From Moniliella sp. 'wahieum' (taxonomy: Eukaryota > Basidiomycota > Moniliellomycetes > Moniliellales > Moniliellaceae), in contig RSEE01000054.1 in the NCBI GenBank assembly GCA_003971905.1, positions 186,001 through 250,000 of the forward strand: DNA of 64,000 nucleotides. Reading direction: 5' to 3'. Within the stretch, counting starts at the first letter, position 1; each line of letters starts with the position of its first letter. Of this stretch, positions 24,759 to 36,479 are shown piece after piece. A program made the translations under genes and the position numbers. The notes below the pieces were generated by a model. It had not been told where the DNA came from. It saw only the letters and a program-made list of their open reading frames with translations, and did no database searches.

Positions 24759-27280
24759 TTATGGTTGGGGCGACTGCGTGCTTTTGGTACAAATGGCTTG
24801 CAACGCTGCCGCCAGATTGTCGTGTCGCGTCTTGAAGAACTTATGGTTGGCCTCGGGCTTGTGAGCAAGGATCGTCTCAATATAGCGCTCGCGCTCATCC
24901 ACCACGTCGGGATGCGGGATGTACGTGCTGGAAAGGGCATGGCGGGACCAACGCATGGCTTGATCCAGGTTGTGGACCTCTGCCTGGCTCAGATCGGTGC
25001 GAGCACAGATGAGATAGTCGAGGCCGAACTTGGACACTTCCTTGGTACTCGGCAAGGGCCCAGAAAGGAATTTGGTGTTGACCCATCGGTCAAAGCATAC
25101 CTCCAACAAAACGTTGGTCCGGTCGGACCACGTGCGGGGACCGCGAAATTTGCTGTATCCCTTGCCGTAGTCAGAACCCTCCCGGGATCGCGCCGCCTTT
25201 TCCTCGGCAATCTGGGAGACGATGACATCAAGTCGATCTGCCTGGGGATCCAGTGTGAGTTCGAGCGTTTGACGAGGGAAGTGCGCCGTAGCAGCATTGA
25301 GGACGTCCTGGAGCATGAGGAGGATCATGCGGAAGAGGGAATCAAACAGCGCTTGGTCGCCGACAAATGTCTTCATCATCTCCTCTTGCGGCAGATACTC
25401 AAACCCAAACACCTGCGCCGTGTTATGGTAGCAGACAAACGTGCCGTCCAACTCACCAAGCTTGGCTTGGAGTAGATAGGTGAGCATCCGGGACCGGACC
25501 AGGTCAAACTTTTCCCGCTCAAAAGAATTCAGAAGACCAGCCGAATGACGAATCTCATACCCGATCCCTGCACCCAATCTTCCCCGTCCCGAACAGCCAC
25601 CACGCCTCGTGGTTTAATGTTAAACGTCTTGCCGGGCAGGCGGGGATCCACACAGGGCGTTGGAGATCGGACCAGGATGTTTCCAGCCTGGGTCAGGTGG
25701 TAAGCTCCCGAGCCTTCCATCTCTTTTTTGGACAGTTGCCAGTTGCGTTGTTTCCACGCCTCAACCTGTTCAGGAGTAGAGGTGATGAGTTGGCTTCGAG
25801 GCCTTTGCCCAAGGAAGACAGAACACGTTGCTCCGCCCGGCGTAGACATGTCCGTCAAGCTGTACGTATTGCTCTGGCGGTGATAAACGAGTTTGACTTG
25901 CAAGGGCAAGCGCCGCCCAAACTATACCCCCAAGCTGCATGAAGGTCAGTACGATGCAAGGAGCCGAGGAGATAAAAAAAGACGCACAGATGAGATCAGG
26001 TCCTGGTACTGCTGCCCAAATGCACCAAAGTCTGGTGTGCGCCAGCCCGTGATGACGAAAACAAGTGGGACATGAGCGACGCCATCGTTTCGCCCTCTGC
26101 AACAAACTTGGCTTTGACCTTGTTGGCCAAGTGCTGCAGGTCCGGTTGCGGACCAGGCTCATTCCACTTTGGGTCCACAGAAAACTCCACGTTGCGCATT
26201 GGCGGAGCATAATTGAACTGCTGAGTGTGCGGGTCTTGCACCCAGGAGACGCCTGGGTTGAACAGGACACGACCAAGGCCATAGCCAAGCGTGGCGGGTA
26301 CACGCTCTTGTATGGGCGGCACCGCAGCGACGTTCAGCGTGGCAGGGGTGGCGGGGTTGCCTTTTTCTGCCAGTTCCCATTGGACTGTTTATGATTGGGG
26401 CGGTGCATACCAACTTGGCAGCGCGTTTCAAATACGGGCGACGTACGGCTCACGAGAGCAACTTTCTGGGTGAGCTTCTTGTCGTGGTACACATCGTAAA
26501 TAAGTGGCCGTCGCACGAGGGATCGCAAGAGCGTCGCTTTGGCCGATTCTTTTTGGTTGAGCTCGGCACGGGCATTGCGAATCGCTGTTTGCAAACCGCG
26601 CGAGCTAGAGTCGACCTTCACTTTGTTGGCATTGTCATCCTCACGTCCGGCCAAAACCGCCGAGGAAGTGCGTTGAAACCGACCGGCCATATGGAGAAGG
26701 ACATGCTCATCCTGCTCAGGGATCTCGCTACTGACACTGAGGCTGCGCAGCACGTCGGATCCAGGACGGGAGAGGCGCGATTGCAAGGTATCAAGCTGCC
26801 GTTGGGCGGCCAAAATGTGTTCCTGCAGCTCAATGGCCTTCTCTTTCACAGCAATGGAAGAATGGGACGTAGGCACGGGTCGCTGCGACCTGCCTTTAAG
26901 CATAGTGGGTTGTTGTCGAGAGGGAGCAGGTGTGCCGTCCTTTTGTGGTGGCGGCAACGAGGTAAAAATGAAGGGCTTTGGTGGTGGTCTGGCAGTGCTC
27001 CTCTTAGTTCCCGTTGCCGTTGCTGCTGCAGTTGCTGTTCGATTGGAATGGGCATTGGTGCTCTTTTGGCCGGTGAGGGCAGCACGCAAGGCCGCCTCGG
27101 CGGCGGAGAAAGCTTGGCGGTGCAAGCTGGCGCGGGTTTGGAGGCTGGGACGCGGTTTCTCCTGGAGGCGGCGCACGAAAGAGCACGGACGGCCGGCCGA
27201 GGCGGGAGCTGGATCTGTCCGTGCACATGGGCGCTGCGCAAGGGCAACCGCACAGAAGCATGCCAGGTGGAGGTCGACAC
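24759..27280 (-). CDS. PET127: Mitochondrial Pet127-like protein
   Basis: Pet127 is a mitochondrial membrane-associated protein that acts in 5' processing and turnover of mitochondrial RNA. Recognised blocks in order are GRVLFNPGVSWVQDP and FNYAPPMRNVEFSVDP, GWRTPDFGAFGQQY (in another frame), PLQVKLVYHRQSNTYSL, NILVRSPTPCVDPRLPG, GYEIRHSAGLLNSFERE and GTFVCYHNTAQVFGFEYLP. An Arg/Ser-rich, acid-poor N terminus from 27280 (MSTSTWHASVRLPLRS) fits a mitochondrial presequence; a start at 27299 is in another frame. Frame changes near 27080, 26330, 26020 and 25560 break the gene. The C-terminal 250 residues are intact. It is convergent with VMA6, 206 bp apart. Confidence 0.85.
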
Positions 27281-27306
27281 TCCAAGGGCGGGCGTACATT
27301 AGGACA

Positions 27307-27758
27307 ATGGCGGCTATTCAGGAGAAATGGGGCACCCTCGCAGCCAAAAAGCCAGAGCAGCCGGCGGAAGCAGACCGATTCCGCTCTGCCCCGCCCTGCG
27401 TGCAGGAGAAACACACTTTAAGTGCGGCCGTGCCATCCTTCCACCGCCGTCTGCTTCACGGCAAGCGGGATGGAGCAGCTGACGGTGCACGACGCTTCGT
27501 CCGACACCACTCCCTCTGCGTCCGCTGGGCTGTCGTCCCCCATGCCCTGCCTGTCGCCACTGCGCCCTCCAGCAACACCATCCATCTCGCTCTCCGCCTC
27601 GCCGCCTGCCCCGCCCAGCCCAAGACGACCAGCCGACAGGCGTGGCCCAAGCCATCCAGCATGCGCCCCAGTGGCTCACTAATGCCGAGCTGAGACGCGC
27701 ACGAGCAGCCGCCTTGGTCGAGGCCTTCTTCTCACGCGTACGCTCGTCATTCCCGTAG
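27307..27758 (+). CDS. Small protein of unknown function
   Basis: It starts MAAIQEKWGTLAAKKPEQ and ends in a helical segment, APQWLTNAELRRARAAAL then VEAFFSRVRSS, with a Ser/Pro-rich middle. At least two frame changes are needed near 27470 and 27630 to link these ends. The sensible N and C termini suggest one real gene of about 150 residues. I do not recognise the family. It is head to head with PET127, the two start codons only about 27-30 bp apart if both starts are right. Confidence 0.5.
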
Positions 27759-27837
27759 TCTTACGCAGCCCCTGGGTCGATCGGCGCCTGTACTAACACA
27801 CAGCATTGAACGCATAACAACGTTGTCTCCCCTCTTC

Positions 27838-28618
27838 TGTATGTGTCGGCAATCAATATACCCGCATTCACCCATGCACCGCCACCCGTCTAGAACCAGG
27901 ATGCGTTCAACTTACTCGCAGTCCGCCTCTTACTGCTCCCGAGGCTTCCGCCAGCTCAATCGAGTGTACGTTATCCCTGTGTGTGCCCTTATGATGACGC
28001 CCCTTAGCCAGTCCTCCATCTGACGTACAGCGGCCGCTCTTCGGAGGCCTTGTGCTGTGCAGGGGCCTTGACGCTGACCAACACACATACCGCTTCCTTC
28101 AACCCAACACGCAGCCCATGCTCCAAATGGACTTTATCCTCCTCTCCTGGACCAAGCCAGGAAAACGAGCCGCCCCACAAACGACGAAAAAATGGACGCT
28201 CCCGCCGCCGCCCACCCCAACACATACTCCCACAGCCGCTGACGGTCGAACCAAGCTGGCAAGTGAGGTGCTGCCACCCAATGTCGAAGCACTCCTTTCG
28301 CGTGCACTGGTTCAGCTGGCCTCCAAGGCCATGTGGTCCCATCCTCTCCTCAGAGAATGCATGCATGCCTCCTGGGTGCAGCGCTCGGCAGAATCCCGTT
28401 GGGCCTTGGGCCGCCTCGCGCACCACCTTTCCGGGTGGGGAGAGGCGTGCCTTTCTCTCCCCCTGGAAGAAAACCGCATGCTTTCCCCCACTCCATCCCA
28501 GGGGAGCGTAGGTGCAACTGATGACGCCGAATTGCCCCCACCTTTGCACGGGCCATCGGACCGCTTGTTTGGTCTACTGAAAGAGATGGACGCGCGCAGG
28601 TGCCCATCGAGCGAGTAA
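27838..28618 (+). CDS. Unrecognised spliced gene
   Basis: A first exon with YCSRGFRQLNR is followed by an apparent intron (GTACGT-like donor about 27965, CGTACAG acceptor 28031), then a long open frame. The latter has EVLPPNVEALLSRALVQLASKAMWSHP and a Ser/Trp/Arg-rich helical region to SDRLFGLLKEMDARRC near the stop. The YCSRGFRQLNR word loosely recalls the start of SRP68, but nothing downstream supports that. The upstream boundary is uncertain. I give no function. Confidence 0.35.
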
Positions 28619-28825
28619 AAGTACGTCTGCCGTGGTTATTGCAGAAGGTAGAGGATACTGATTCAGCAGCAGCGACCGGCACTGGACCTGTCGGACTTTT
28701 GTCAGGCCGAACCAAGTTCGGGCGACGAGTGGATGGACCCAAGGGGCAGTAGCTGCGGCAATTCTTTTCGTGGCCCATCGACCCACAGCTCCGAGGGAGA
28801 ACTAGGGCTGGGATCAGATGACGCT

Positions 28826-29530
28826 TCACGGACCGGTTGGTTGGACGCTTGCCCGAAGCCGTCTCTGACATCCCCCTCTTGATCCCGAGAGCGAAGGGGT
28901 GCTCATGTCGGCATCCAGCACGTCCAAGCTGTGTTTCTCATCCGTCCTCGATCCCGACAGCGGAGGCGTGCTGATGTCCTCCTCCCCTCCCATGACAATG
29001 ATGCAGGCGGGGTTCGAGTGGGAGTCGGCAGAGGTGAGGAGCAGCCCTTGCTGGGCTGCATCATCAGCGGTGCCGTGGGAGGCACGCGCGGAGGCAGAAG
29101 TGTCAATGGAACGGAGCGGCGTGACCGATGCGGGCTGTGCGAGTGGGCCGCGGGTGCTGACGGGAGACGGAAGGAGCATGTGGAAGCAGGAGCAGAAGGG
29201 GGGGGTGGAGGTGCTAGGCGCTGGGGCGTATGCATATTCAGTGCAGGAGGGCAAAGTGGGTTGCTTGGCCGCAGTGGTTGCTGGTTGTACGTGCGCCACA
29301 AGCGAGAATGCGCGAGGGATGGCCGATGGCAGTGCCACTGGGCCAGTGTTCAACCTCGGCCTGCGCCGCCGAGCCATGCCTCGACCATCGCAAAGCTTAT
29401 CAACACTCCAATCACCCACGACGTGCCACATGTCATCTGCACCGAGCTGGCTGTATTGGATTCGGATGAGCCAAGGCACGAGGGACTGCCACCATCTCGT
29501 CTCCAACGGCTCTTTGTTCGGCGCGCGCAC
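28826..29530 (-). CDS. Hypothetical protein
   Basis: An open frame of 234 codons begins MRAPNKEPLETRWWQSL, followed by VPWLIRIQYSQLGADD, which looks like real protein. The rest is Ser/Pro/Thr-rich and includes two near-identical words, ISTPPLSGSR and MSTPSLSGSR, about 30 residues apart. Beyond them a frame change could extend the protein to 28695. The start is only 77 bp from the start of the plus-strand gene at 29607, suggesting a shared promoter. No family is recognised, and the frame could still be fortuitous in this GC-rich sequence. Confidence 0.35.
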   Translation of the reverse strand: MRAPNKEPLETRWWQSLVPWLIRIQYSQLGADDMWHVVGDWSVDKLCDGRGMARRRRPRLNTGPVALPSAIPRAFSLVAHVQPATTAAKQPTLPSCTEYAYAPAPSTSTPPFCSCFHMLLPSPVSTRGPLAQPASVTPLRSIDTSASARASHGTADDAAQQGLLLTSADSHSNPACIIVMGGEEDISTPPLSGSRTDEKHSLDVLDADMSTPSLSGSRGGCQRRLRASVQPTGP

Positions 29531-29606
29531 AGGCCACCGAGCTCAGGCACAGGCCCCGCCCCTCACATCGGCCGCCGTCGGCAACACTCACCACTGCACC
29601 CACGCC

Positions 29607-31512
29607 ATGAAGCTCGCTGCCCTCTTCCACCCTTCCCCGCCCGCCTCCGCCCGGCCTCGGCCTCAGGCCCGCCGCGTCCCTCGCCTGCCCTAGCCGAACC
29701 CGCGCGCCACCGCACACGCACAGTCTCCATCACGGGCCTCAAGCTGCGCAGGCACCTCTCGCTCCGCCCCAGTGCCGCCCGCCCCCCCGCCAACGCGCCC
29801 CCCTCCCGCCTGTTCCCCGTGCGCCGAGCCCCCCCCGGCGCCGCAGCGGAACGCCCCGCCGTTCCTTGCGTCGCCGTCGGTCGACAGCCACCTGGGCTCG
29901 GTCTCGACGCGAACCACCCACCGCTCGCAGACCACGACAATCACCCCTGTCAGCACCGCCGCCACCCCCGACCACTTGGGCCCCCCCGCCGCTGCCCAGC
30001 GCCACTCCTTCTACAGCATTGCCTCCACCCCCGTATCTATCTCGGCTTCCTACACTGTCCCCTCCATCGCGCCCGCCCCAGCGCCCGCACCGGCCACCAT
30101 ACCCGCGTCTTCCACCGAGCCCTCTCTCGCCCGCCTCCGCTCCCCTCCCAAGTCTCGGTCTCGGTCTCGGTCCCCACCTGCACCATCCCCCTTCCCCCAA
30201 ACACCGTCTGGCCACCCGCCTCACTGATCTGACGGTTGCGCATGGCGATGGCCTCCTCACGCAGGACGAATACCGTTCGCTACGTGCCGCTTTTCTCTCC
30301 GCCGCTGTCACCCCGAAGGCACATCCTCTCCCGCCCAGGAGGAGCGGCGTGCGTCCCACGACTCGGCAGAGCAGCTGCAACTTACCCCGGAACCCTCCGT
30401 GGCCAGGCTGCGCACCGAATCGGTAAGCTCCTTCGAGTCGGGACAAACCAACCTCTCGCGCCTGCTCTCGTCCCGCCCCAAGGGCAGCAGGCAACGCACC
30501 TTCCCACCCTCGGCTAGTGTCATGAGTCGTCTCGGCAAGGCCACTGCCTCTGTCGCCTCGTTGGAAATCGACTCGGATGCCGAGAATGGAGGTAGTATTC
30601 TCAATGGCCCTGCGTCGTCGCTGTTGGGTCGGGGGGGCAGCATCCGTACAAACCGCGCCGATCTATGTCCGAGCGAAGGCCTGGAAGCGTCTTGTCCATG
30701 TCGACGACGGGATCGGGCAAGCCGGGCAAGCGCCTGCCCCGCAAGCTAGAAAGGCCAGGAAGCAGCGAGAGTTAGTGGAGCAGATCCAGGCGAGCCGTAT
30801 CGAGGCCGCCTTGGCGAGGTCAATGGCCTCCCCCGCCAGACCATGGTCTCCTCTCGAGCGTCCCATCCTCGCCTCCCTCATGCCACCCACAAGTCTCCCC
30901 GCGAAATCAAGGCCGAGATTGAGGTGGTAGAGACGGAGCAGACGGCCCTCCTTGCCTCGATCGAGGAGGTGCTGGCGCAAAATGGCTTGACGGCAGCCAT
31001 GGTCCATTCCACCCGCACGGCCCCGTTCTGCGTGGAACGGGAACAAGCGCGCAGGCCACTCGGTGTCCTCCTTGGTTTCCAACACGACCGAAGCAGCCGA
31101 GGACACCAATTGGCAATCTTCCTCCTTGGCCACTTTCCTCCTTCGGCCGCAAGAAGGAGCATCTTTGGCTCGCTTTTGGTTCGCAAGCCCTCTGTGCCCC
31201 ATCGTCGAATTTCCTGTTCCAAATCGAGCCAAGCCAGCGGAGCACAAGCCGCCTTCCCCGCCACCGGCCCCGACGGGCCAAGCGCACCGCCCCACACCCC
31301 AAGGACCCAATGCAGTGCCCTTTCCCCAAGCTCGACCTGTATCCAACGCGCCTCCTGTGTCTTTAGGTGCGCCCTTACAGCCTGCTGCGAAGACGGACCG
31401 AGATACTCTGGTGCTCATGCACGCCCGGGTAGCCGAGCGGTACGACGAGCGCTTGGCCATGCTACAGTCCTCGCTTCGTAGTGCCCAGCTGCGCGAAAAG
31501 GCGTTGCACTAG
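29607..31512 (+). CDS. Conserved fungal protein with LTDL...GLLTQDEY motif
   Basis: The protein is long (about 600 residues) and mostly low-complexity Ser/Pro/Arg sequence, with one ordered motif, RLATRLTDLTVAHGDGLLT then QDEYRSLRAAFLS (near 30220). I recall similar LTDL-GLL-DEYR-LR motifs in unnamed basidiomycete proteins. Further features are a Ser-rich patch (TESVSSFESGQTNLSRLL), a basic stretch (RKARKQRELVEQIQASRIEAAL, shown only in part: KARKQRELVEQIQ), a coiled coil (REIKAEIEVVETEQT), and a C-terminal helix (RVAERYDERLAMLQSSL) ending at 31512. Frame changes near 29690, 30215, 30420, 30650, 30850 and 31060 fragment it. The motif could be EF-hand-like or a helical dimer module; the function is unknown. 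Confidence 0.6.
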
Positions 31513-31831
31513 GAGGCCGCCGTGTCTCGTTGACCCACGAGGCTTGAATCCCTGGGCCGCTTAGTGCCTTCCTCCCCCCTGAGGCGCTTTTTTTTTCCTG
31601 TACCAAGATCCACTAGTGGGCTCTGCTGCCCCTTGTATTTTTCTTTCGTTTGCCGTTTGGTTGTCGGCGTTACGCGTCACGCTCCCTGTGTTAGTCCCCT
31701 GCGCTGGGAAGCTAGTTCCTAGTCCTCCTAATGACCATCGTTTGGCCGCTGTGGCGGGTGACAGCATGGGAATGCCAACTAGCGATGGTCGAGTAGTATA
31801 GAATACAGTTAGATAACGACTATATATGCGC

Positions 31832-33299
31832 CTACTGGCATACCTTGGCCAGGACACAATCGCGGTACGCCGCGCCCATCAAGCCCACAAACGCTTGTGC
31901 TTCCGGGGATCGAGACACGTACGTTGGGCTGGTCCAAGCGTACGGGTTGATGCGGGGCAACGTAACCGTCGGTGGAGACGTGCTGGGCGACGGCTTGGCG
32001 TAGCTGCGTAGCGAGTGTGAGGTAGGCTGGCTTGATGGGCTGGCCCGCGGCAGACTGCAGGACGGCGTAGCGGTACACGGCGGCTACAACACCTGCTGTG
32101 CCAGCCACTTCGCCCCCCCAGGTGGGGGTAGTGTCCTTGACGCCCTTGGGTCCGCCGACGAGGTAGCCGCGCAGCAAGCCATTGGCGGGGTCGATGGACT
32201 GGCCCGCCTGTGCACACGCGGCGAGAGGAACCAGGATGCCCTCGACCAAGGCCGTGACCGAGGATTGTAACGGCTCGATCCAACTCGGCGTACCAGGGTA
32301 CCGAGCCAAGGTAGCCAGCACACGTACCATCCCATTCAACGCCCACGTCTCGCCCGTCGTCCACAGCCCCTTGGTCTGGGACGCCGAGCCGGAAATGTGT
32401 CGCCACAACCCCTTGGCTAGGGGGGCGACGTTTGCCCGTGTCGCGAAAGGCCAAGCGTTTTCGAGTACCCCTCCAGCTGCCGCACCGTCTCCTGCATCAA
32501 CTCTGGTTGGACGAGGCTACCGCCGCGTACGCCATAAAGGGAGGGGCCATATACTATCCAAGGAAATCCGTCCGTCAGATCTGCGCCACAGGAGGAGGGG
32601 GGGGGGGGGGGGATGAACGTACAGCCCAATCGGCCCAGACGGCCAGCTCTGATGAGCGCGAGCTAAGGGTCCCATCGGCGTAGCGGGGGGAAGAGAAGAG
32701 GTTACCAAGTTGGCGCTTAGCAGCCAGGGTACGAGTCACTCTTCACGCCCAACAGCAAGGCTGCCACGCCCAACGAGCACGGATCCCCTGAGGAGCCTTG
32801 TCCGTCCGCCAAGTCGCCCCCATTCTTCCCTGCGTCGAGGGATGTGCTGCTTGGCATACGTCAAAGCGGGGGAAGAGGTGAGGGAAGGGAGGGAGCCTTG
32901 AGGGAACGCATACTTGCCGAAAACAGCATGGCCTGGGTTGTAGAGCTCAAGGAAAAGCTCAGTGGTCGTCCCGTACTCCCAGCTGTGCTTGGACATTTCT
33001 TCTGCCCGTTGGGCCACCAGAGACAAATTGAAGCCCATGTTGACGCCTTGGTTTACCGTAGCTGGCGTCAGCGGGCCTTTGACCTTCTTGTTGGCCTTCT
33101 TTCCCTTCTTTGCCCTTCCTGACTTTGTCCTGTGCAATTGCTCCGACCAAGGCAGCGTGGAGGGTGCGCGATGCATCATTTCCTCGCCCTCGACCAAGAG
33201 AAGACTGGGCAGTTTCCCGTCGTTGTACCAAGGGGGATGGGTCAAGGCGACGCCCAACCGGAACAGACTCAACTGCCCCGGAAAGTATAGCGATCCATG
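31832..33299 (-). CDS. Six-hairpin-glycosidase-like protein, 5' end unclear
   Basis: Likely all-alpha enzyme in the style of unsaturated rhamnogalacturonyl hydrolases (GH88/GH105). The first clear exon begins HGSLYFPGQLSLFRLG at an acceptor (TAG, 33300-33302), followed by ALTHPPWYNDGKLPSLL. After an insert of basic residues come GFNLSLVAQRAEEMS and SWEYGTTTELFLELYNPG. Further exons have CSLGVAALLLGVKSD, YADGTLSSRSSELAVWADW, LWTTGETWALNGMVRVLA and WGGEVAGTAGVVAAVYRY. The C terminus ends QAFVGLMGAAYRDC with stop at 31832. An intron with a 16-base C tract after its donor lies at about 32585-32625. The first exon is not identified. Conserved hydrolase residues could not be assigned, so the family call is tentative. 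Confidence 0.5.
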
Positions 33300-35176
33300 C
33301 TAGGCAATAAGGAAACGCATCTTGAAAACGGAAGACTGGGTGGGTGGTGGGAGTTGGGAGGAACCAGGTATGGGAAGAATACGATGCCGCTCAGAACCAG
33401 TCTGGCGAAACTTTGGAGAGGAGAGGTCTGATGCGCACGAGGTATAATTGCTGTGCCGACGATGACGGGAGAGGGAAGCACAAACTCGAAAAGAGGTGAT
33501 GCCGTTGTCTCCCAGTGATGGAAGTGGCTTGGTTTGTAGTGTACGTCCAGAGGACGAGGTGAGAAGGTGATTCGGCGCCGCCGAGGGAGAAGGGGGATAA
33601 GAAGGGGGATGGATGGGGGACGGATGAAGGGTCAGGTCCAATCTAAAGGGAAAGTGCACAGAGGCCAGCTCTGTGAGAAGTGACTAGTGACAAGAAGGTA
33701 GTGTGCTGTTATGGCAAAGTGGGCGTGATCACGGCGTTCTGAAAAGTGAGAGAGAGACCATCAGAGTCGGCACTGATATATACAGTTTTTGACTGTGGTT
33801 CAGGACCTACGGCGCCCAGTGCCGATCCTCTTCCACCCAACCAAACGGGCAAGAAAGACATGCGAAAAGAGCGAGGTAAGACTGACAAGCGCTGTCTTTC
33901 CTGTCCGGGCATTCCGAGCGCTTATAAGACACGATGAATTTCCCCTTTGGGCGTGGCGCGTGGATTGAGACCAACTGACGTCGTCTCCACTTCCAACAAT
34001 GCTCCCACACTATGGTGTGGTCGGTGCAGTCGGGCTGCCCTTGTGGTAATTTCCACTCAACTGGGTACCGGATTGACTAACAACCTCAGTAGCAATCCAC
34101 ACCGGGCTGGGGGATCGACATGCCAACGTCAGCCCACTGGGCCGTCTGCGGTAGGACATCCATCCGCCCTAGGAAGTGTCCTCTAGTGCGAGACGGGACG
34201 AGTGATTCCAACTGCCCACGATCATCGATCAATTAATCCCTCGGGATGTGCGACATGGGACGTGGGATCCGCAGGGGACGCACGGCGTATTTTTAGCTCC
34301 TCACTTAACCTTATTTCGTTTCCAGTTGATTGCGAGGCTCCGAAAGGTCCAGATGTGACTCGGTGACCTTGGTGACCGGTGACCCTGGGGACCTAGGGAA
34401 AAGGCTCAAAGGTTGGAGCTCGGACAGCTTTGAGGCTAATTCTTGCTACCATGTTGACTGTAACATGTAACGTAACGGTAACATGCGGTAACAGGATGCA
34501 TGAGCGCTGATCCTTCTGCAGATCTCCTGCATGAGGCCCCTCAGGCATGCGGCCAGTCTGGCCAGGCTAATCGAGAGCTAGTCAAATGCAACCAAGTAAA
34601 CAGGGAGACAGTGTCTACTCGAAGTTCCACGTAGTGCACCAACTATGCGTGTACTAACTACACGTCCTTCCACTGCAATCACTCCAGTCCGCCCTCAGAT
34701 GGCCGCAGAGATGACGTTTCTCCACGTCGAGAGGGGCTGTATGCCGGTGAAATACGTGGGAACGTTGTCGATCGCAAAACAGAGAGGTGCCGAGGGAGCT
34801 TAGCGTTTACCCTCACATGCCTCCTGGGGCGCATAACGGCGCATAACATAAAGCTGAAGGCGCAATTGCGTGTTTTGACATTGGCGGCCCCATGGAAACG
34901 CTTGTGCAAACGCACAGGCTACGCGGAAGAAGGAAGAAGCAAGCGGGGCCCACAAGGGTTGGACAATGGATTTAGGTGACACAGGGTTGGACAAGAGCGA
35001 AAATATTGGTACGACAAGGCCCTGGTAGGCGGGGAGGTGCCAGAAACGAAGGAAGGGGGGGGGGGGGACACACGTGCTGACCGAAGCACATGAGGACGGA
35101 GCGGGGGCGAAGTGGGGTGGGGATGAACATGTCGGTGCTGGTTGCGGGGCAGGGCGGGAAGGAAAATGGGGTTGGG
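33300..35176. other. Intergenic region with GGTGACC and GTAAC repeats
   Basis: About 1.9 kb without a supported gene. It should contain the missing first exon and promoter of the glycosidase-like gene. It also holds GGTGACC copies at 34362-34385 and GTAAC copies at 34460-34493. A C-tract (plus-strand G-run, about 35045-35068) lies close to the Galpha 3' end. Confidence 0.5.
34362..34493 (+). repeat. GGTGACC and GTAAC short tandem words
   Basis: GGTGACC occurs three times at 34362-34385 with spacers of two and zero bases, and GTAAC-type words occur about five times at 34460-34493. Both contain the GTNAC core. A related GGTAACATGGTAAT word lies near 63163. Confidence 0.7.
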
Positions 35177-36479
35177 TCAAAGAAGAGCCGTGTCTCGCAG
35201 TGCATTCTGAACAATGGTATCCTTCACATCAATAAACACCTGTTCGATGCCCTTGGTGTCGGTAGCCTGAGTGAGGTGGGGGTAGATGGGCAGTTTGGCC
35301 CGGTTGAGCTGGGTGAAGCGCCAGAGCACGTACCGGGCCGCCTTTTGCACATCCGGTCCCCGGTAGTCGGAAATAAGTGTTTTCCAGCGGCACACGAGGA
35401 ATTTTTTTCCGGAACACATCCACCTTGTTGAGAAGAGAATGACGGACGAACGGGCAAACCAACGCGAGTTGACCACCGACTCGAACAACACCAGGGACTC
35501 GTCCAACCGATTTTGGGTTGGATCCTCCAGCAAAACCTGATCGTACTCGGAGATGGCGACACAAAAGATGATGGAAGTCACTGCTTCGAACGAGTGGATC
35601 CACTTGAGCCGCTCAGAACGTTGGCCACCCACATCAAAGAGGTGGATGAGCAAATTTCCCATAGCGAACGTCGTTTCGGTGATCCCTGTGCTCTTGGAGC
35701 GGGCTCGTAGCACGTCGTCGTTGGTAGGCAATAGTCAGGCTGGGTGATACGTGCTGCGTTCTCGAAAAAGTAGGGAGCACTGTCCATGAGGTAGAACTTG
35801 TCCCCATACTGGTCCAGAAGTGTGCGCGTCACGTCGGAAGCCCAGAGCTGGCTGGCGTAATCACCCATATCGGTGGGCAAGGGGTTGGATTCGTCTGCTG
35901 TCGGTCTTGGTGGCTCCGCATCGTTCTCGAGGGTACGGGCGACTCGGCCAAGGGTTCCTGCCCCTTCGGTTTTGTTGAGCTCTGAAAGAGCCGCGTCCGA
36001 CTGGGGCTCCTGCGCGGAGGTAGATGGTTTGGTGGTGAAATTGAGGATGTGCTGAATTGCCTGTCGCGTGGCGGTGTCGGGCGGCTGAATCGTACTTGAC
36101 CAGGGCCACTGCGATCGTCTGGGCGGATTCCAGAGGTTTTTGGCGATGACGCGGCGGTAGTTAGTCTCCGAGTGGTTAAATCCGTCTTTGTGGATGATCT
36201 TCATCTGCTTGCTGATCGTACTTTTTCCGCTTTCGCCGCTTCCGAGGAGAAGGAGCTTGAAAGAGCGCTTGTGACGACCGGCACCGGCGCTGGTGTTGGG
36301 CGCCGGTGCGCCATTAGAGAGCGAAGCATTGGACTTGTGGCGGGTGTGCGGGGGGGTGAGCGGAAGCAGGGGTCGATACGGGAGCAGTGGCTGGCGTGGC
36401 TGGCGGGCGAGCTTGGGTGGGCGCAGACGCAGACTGTGGGGGGGGCGCTGTCGGGCTTGCTACTGAGGCAGTTCCCCAT
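35177..36479 (-). CDS. Heterotrimeric G protein alpha subunit
   Basis: Membrane signal transducer. The start [10 protein letters not shown] gives Gly2 for myristoylation and Cys4 for palmitoylation. The P loop is [17 protein letters not shown], switch I is [12 protein letters not shown], switch II is [13 protein letters not shown], and the guanine-specificity loops are NKVD (in a shifted frame near 35425) and TQATDTKG. The C terminus, [16 protein letters not shown], lacks the Cys four from the end that pertussis toxin would modify. About 100 extra residues lie in the helical domain after the N-terminal strand (Ser/Thr/Glu-rich, near 35870-36130), and the N-terminal tail is Pro/Ala-rich. Frame breaks fall at a C8 run near 36435, near 35730 and near 35410. 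Which of the fungal Galpha classes it belongs to is undecided. Confidence 0.93.

Noticed and set aside
27838-28040. SRP68 N-terminal homology
   Set aside because: Only YCSRGFRQLNR recalls SRP68; the next exon does not fit the family.
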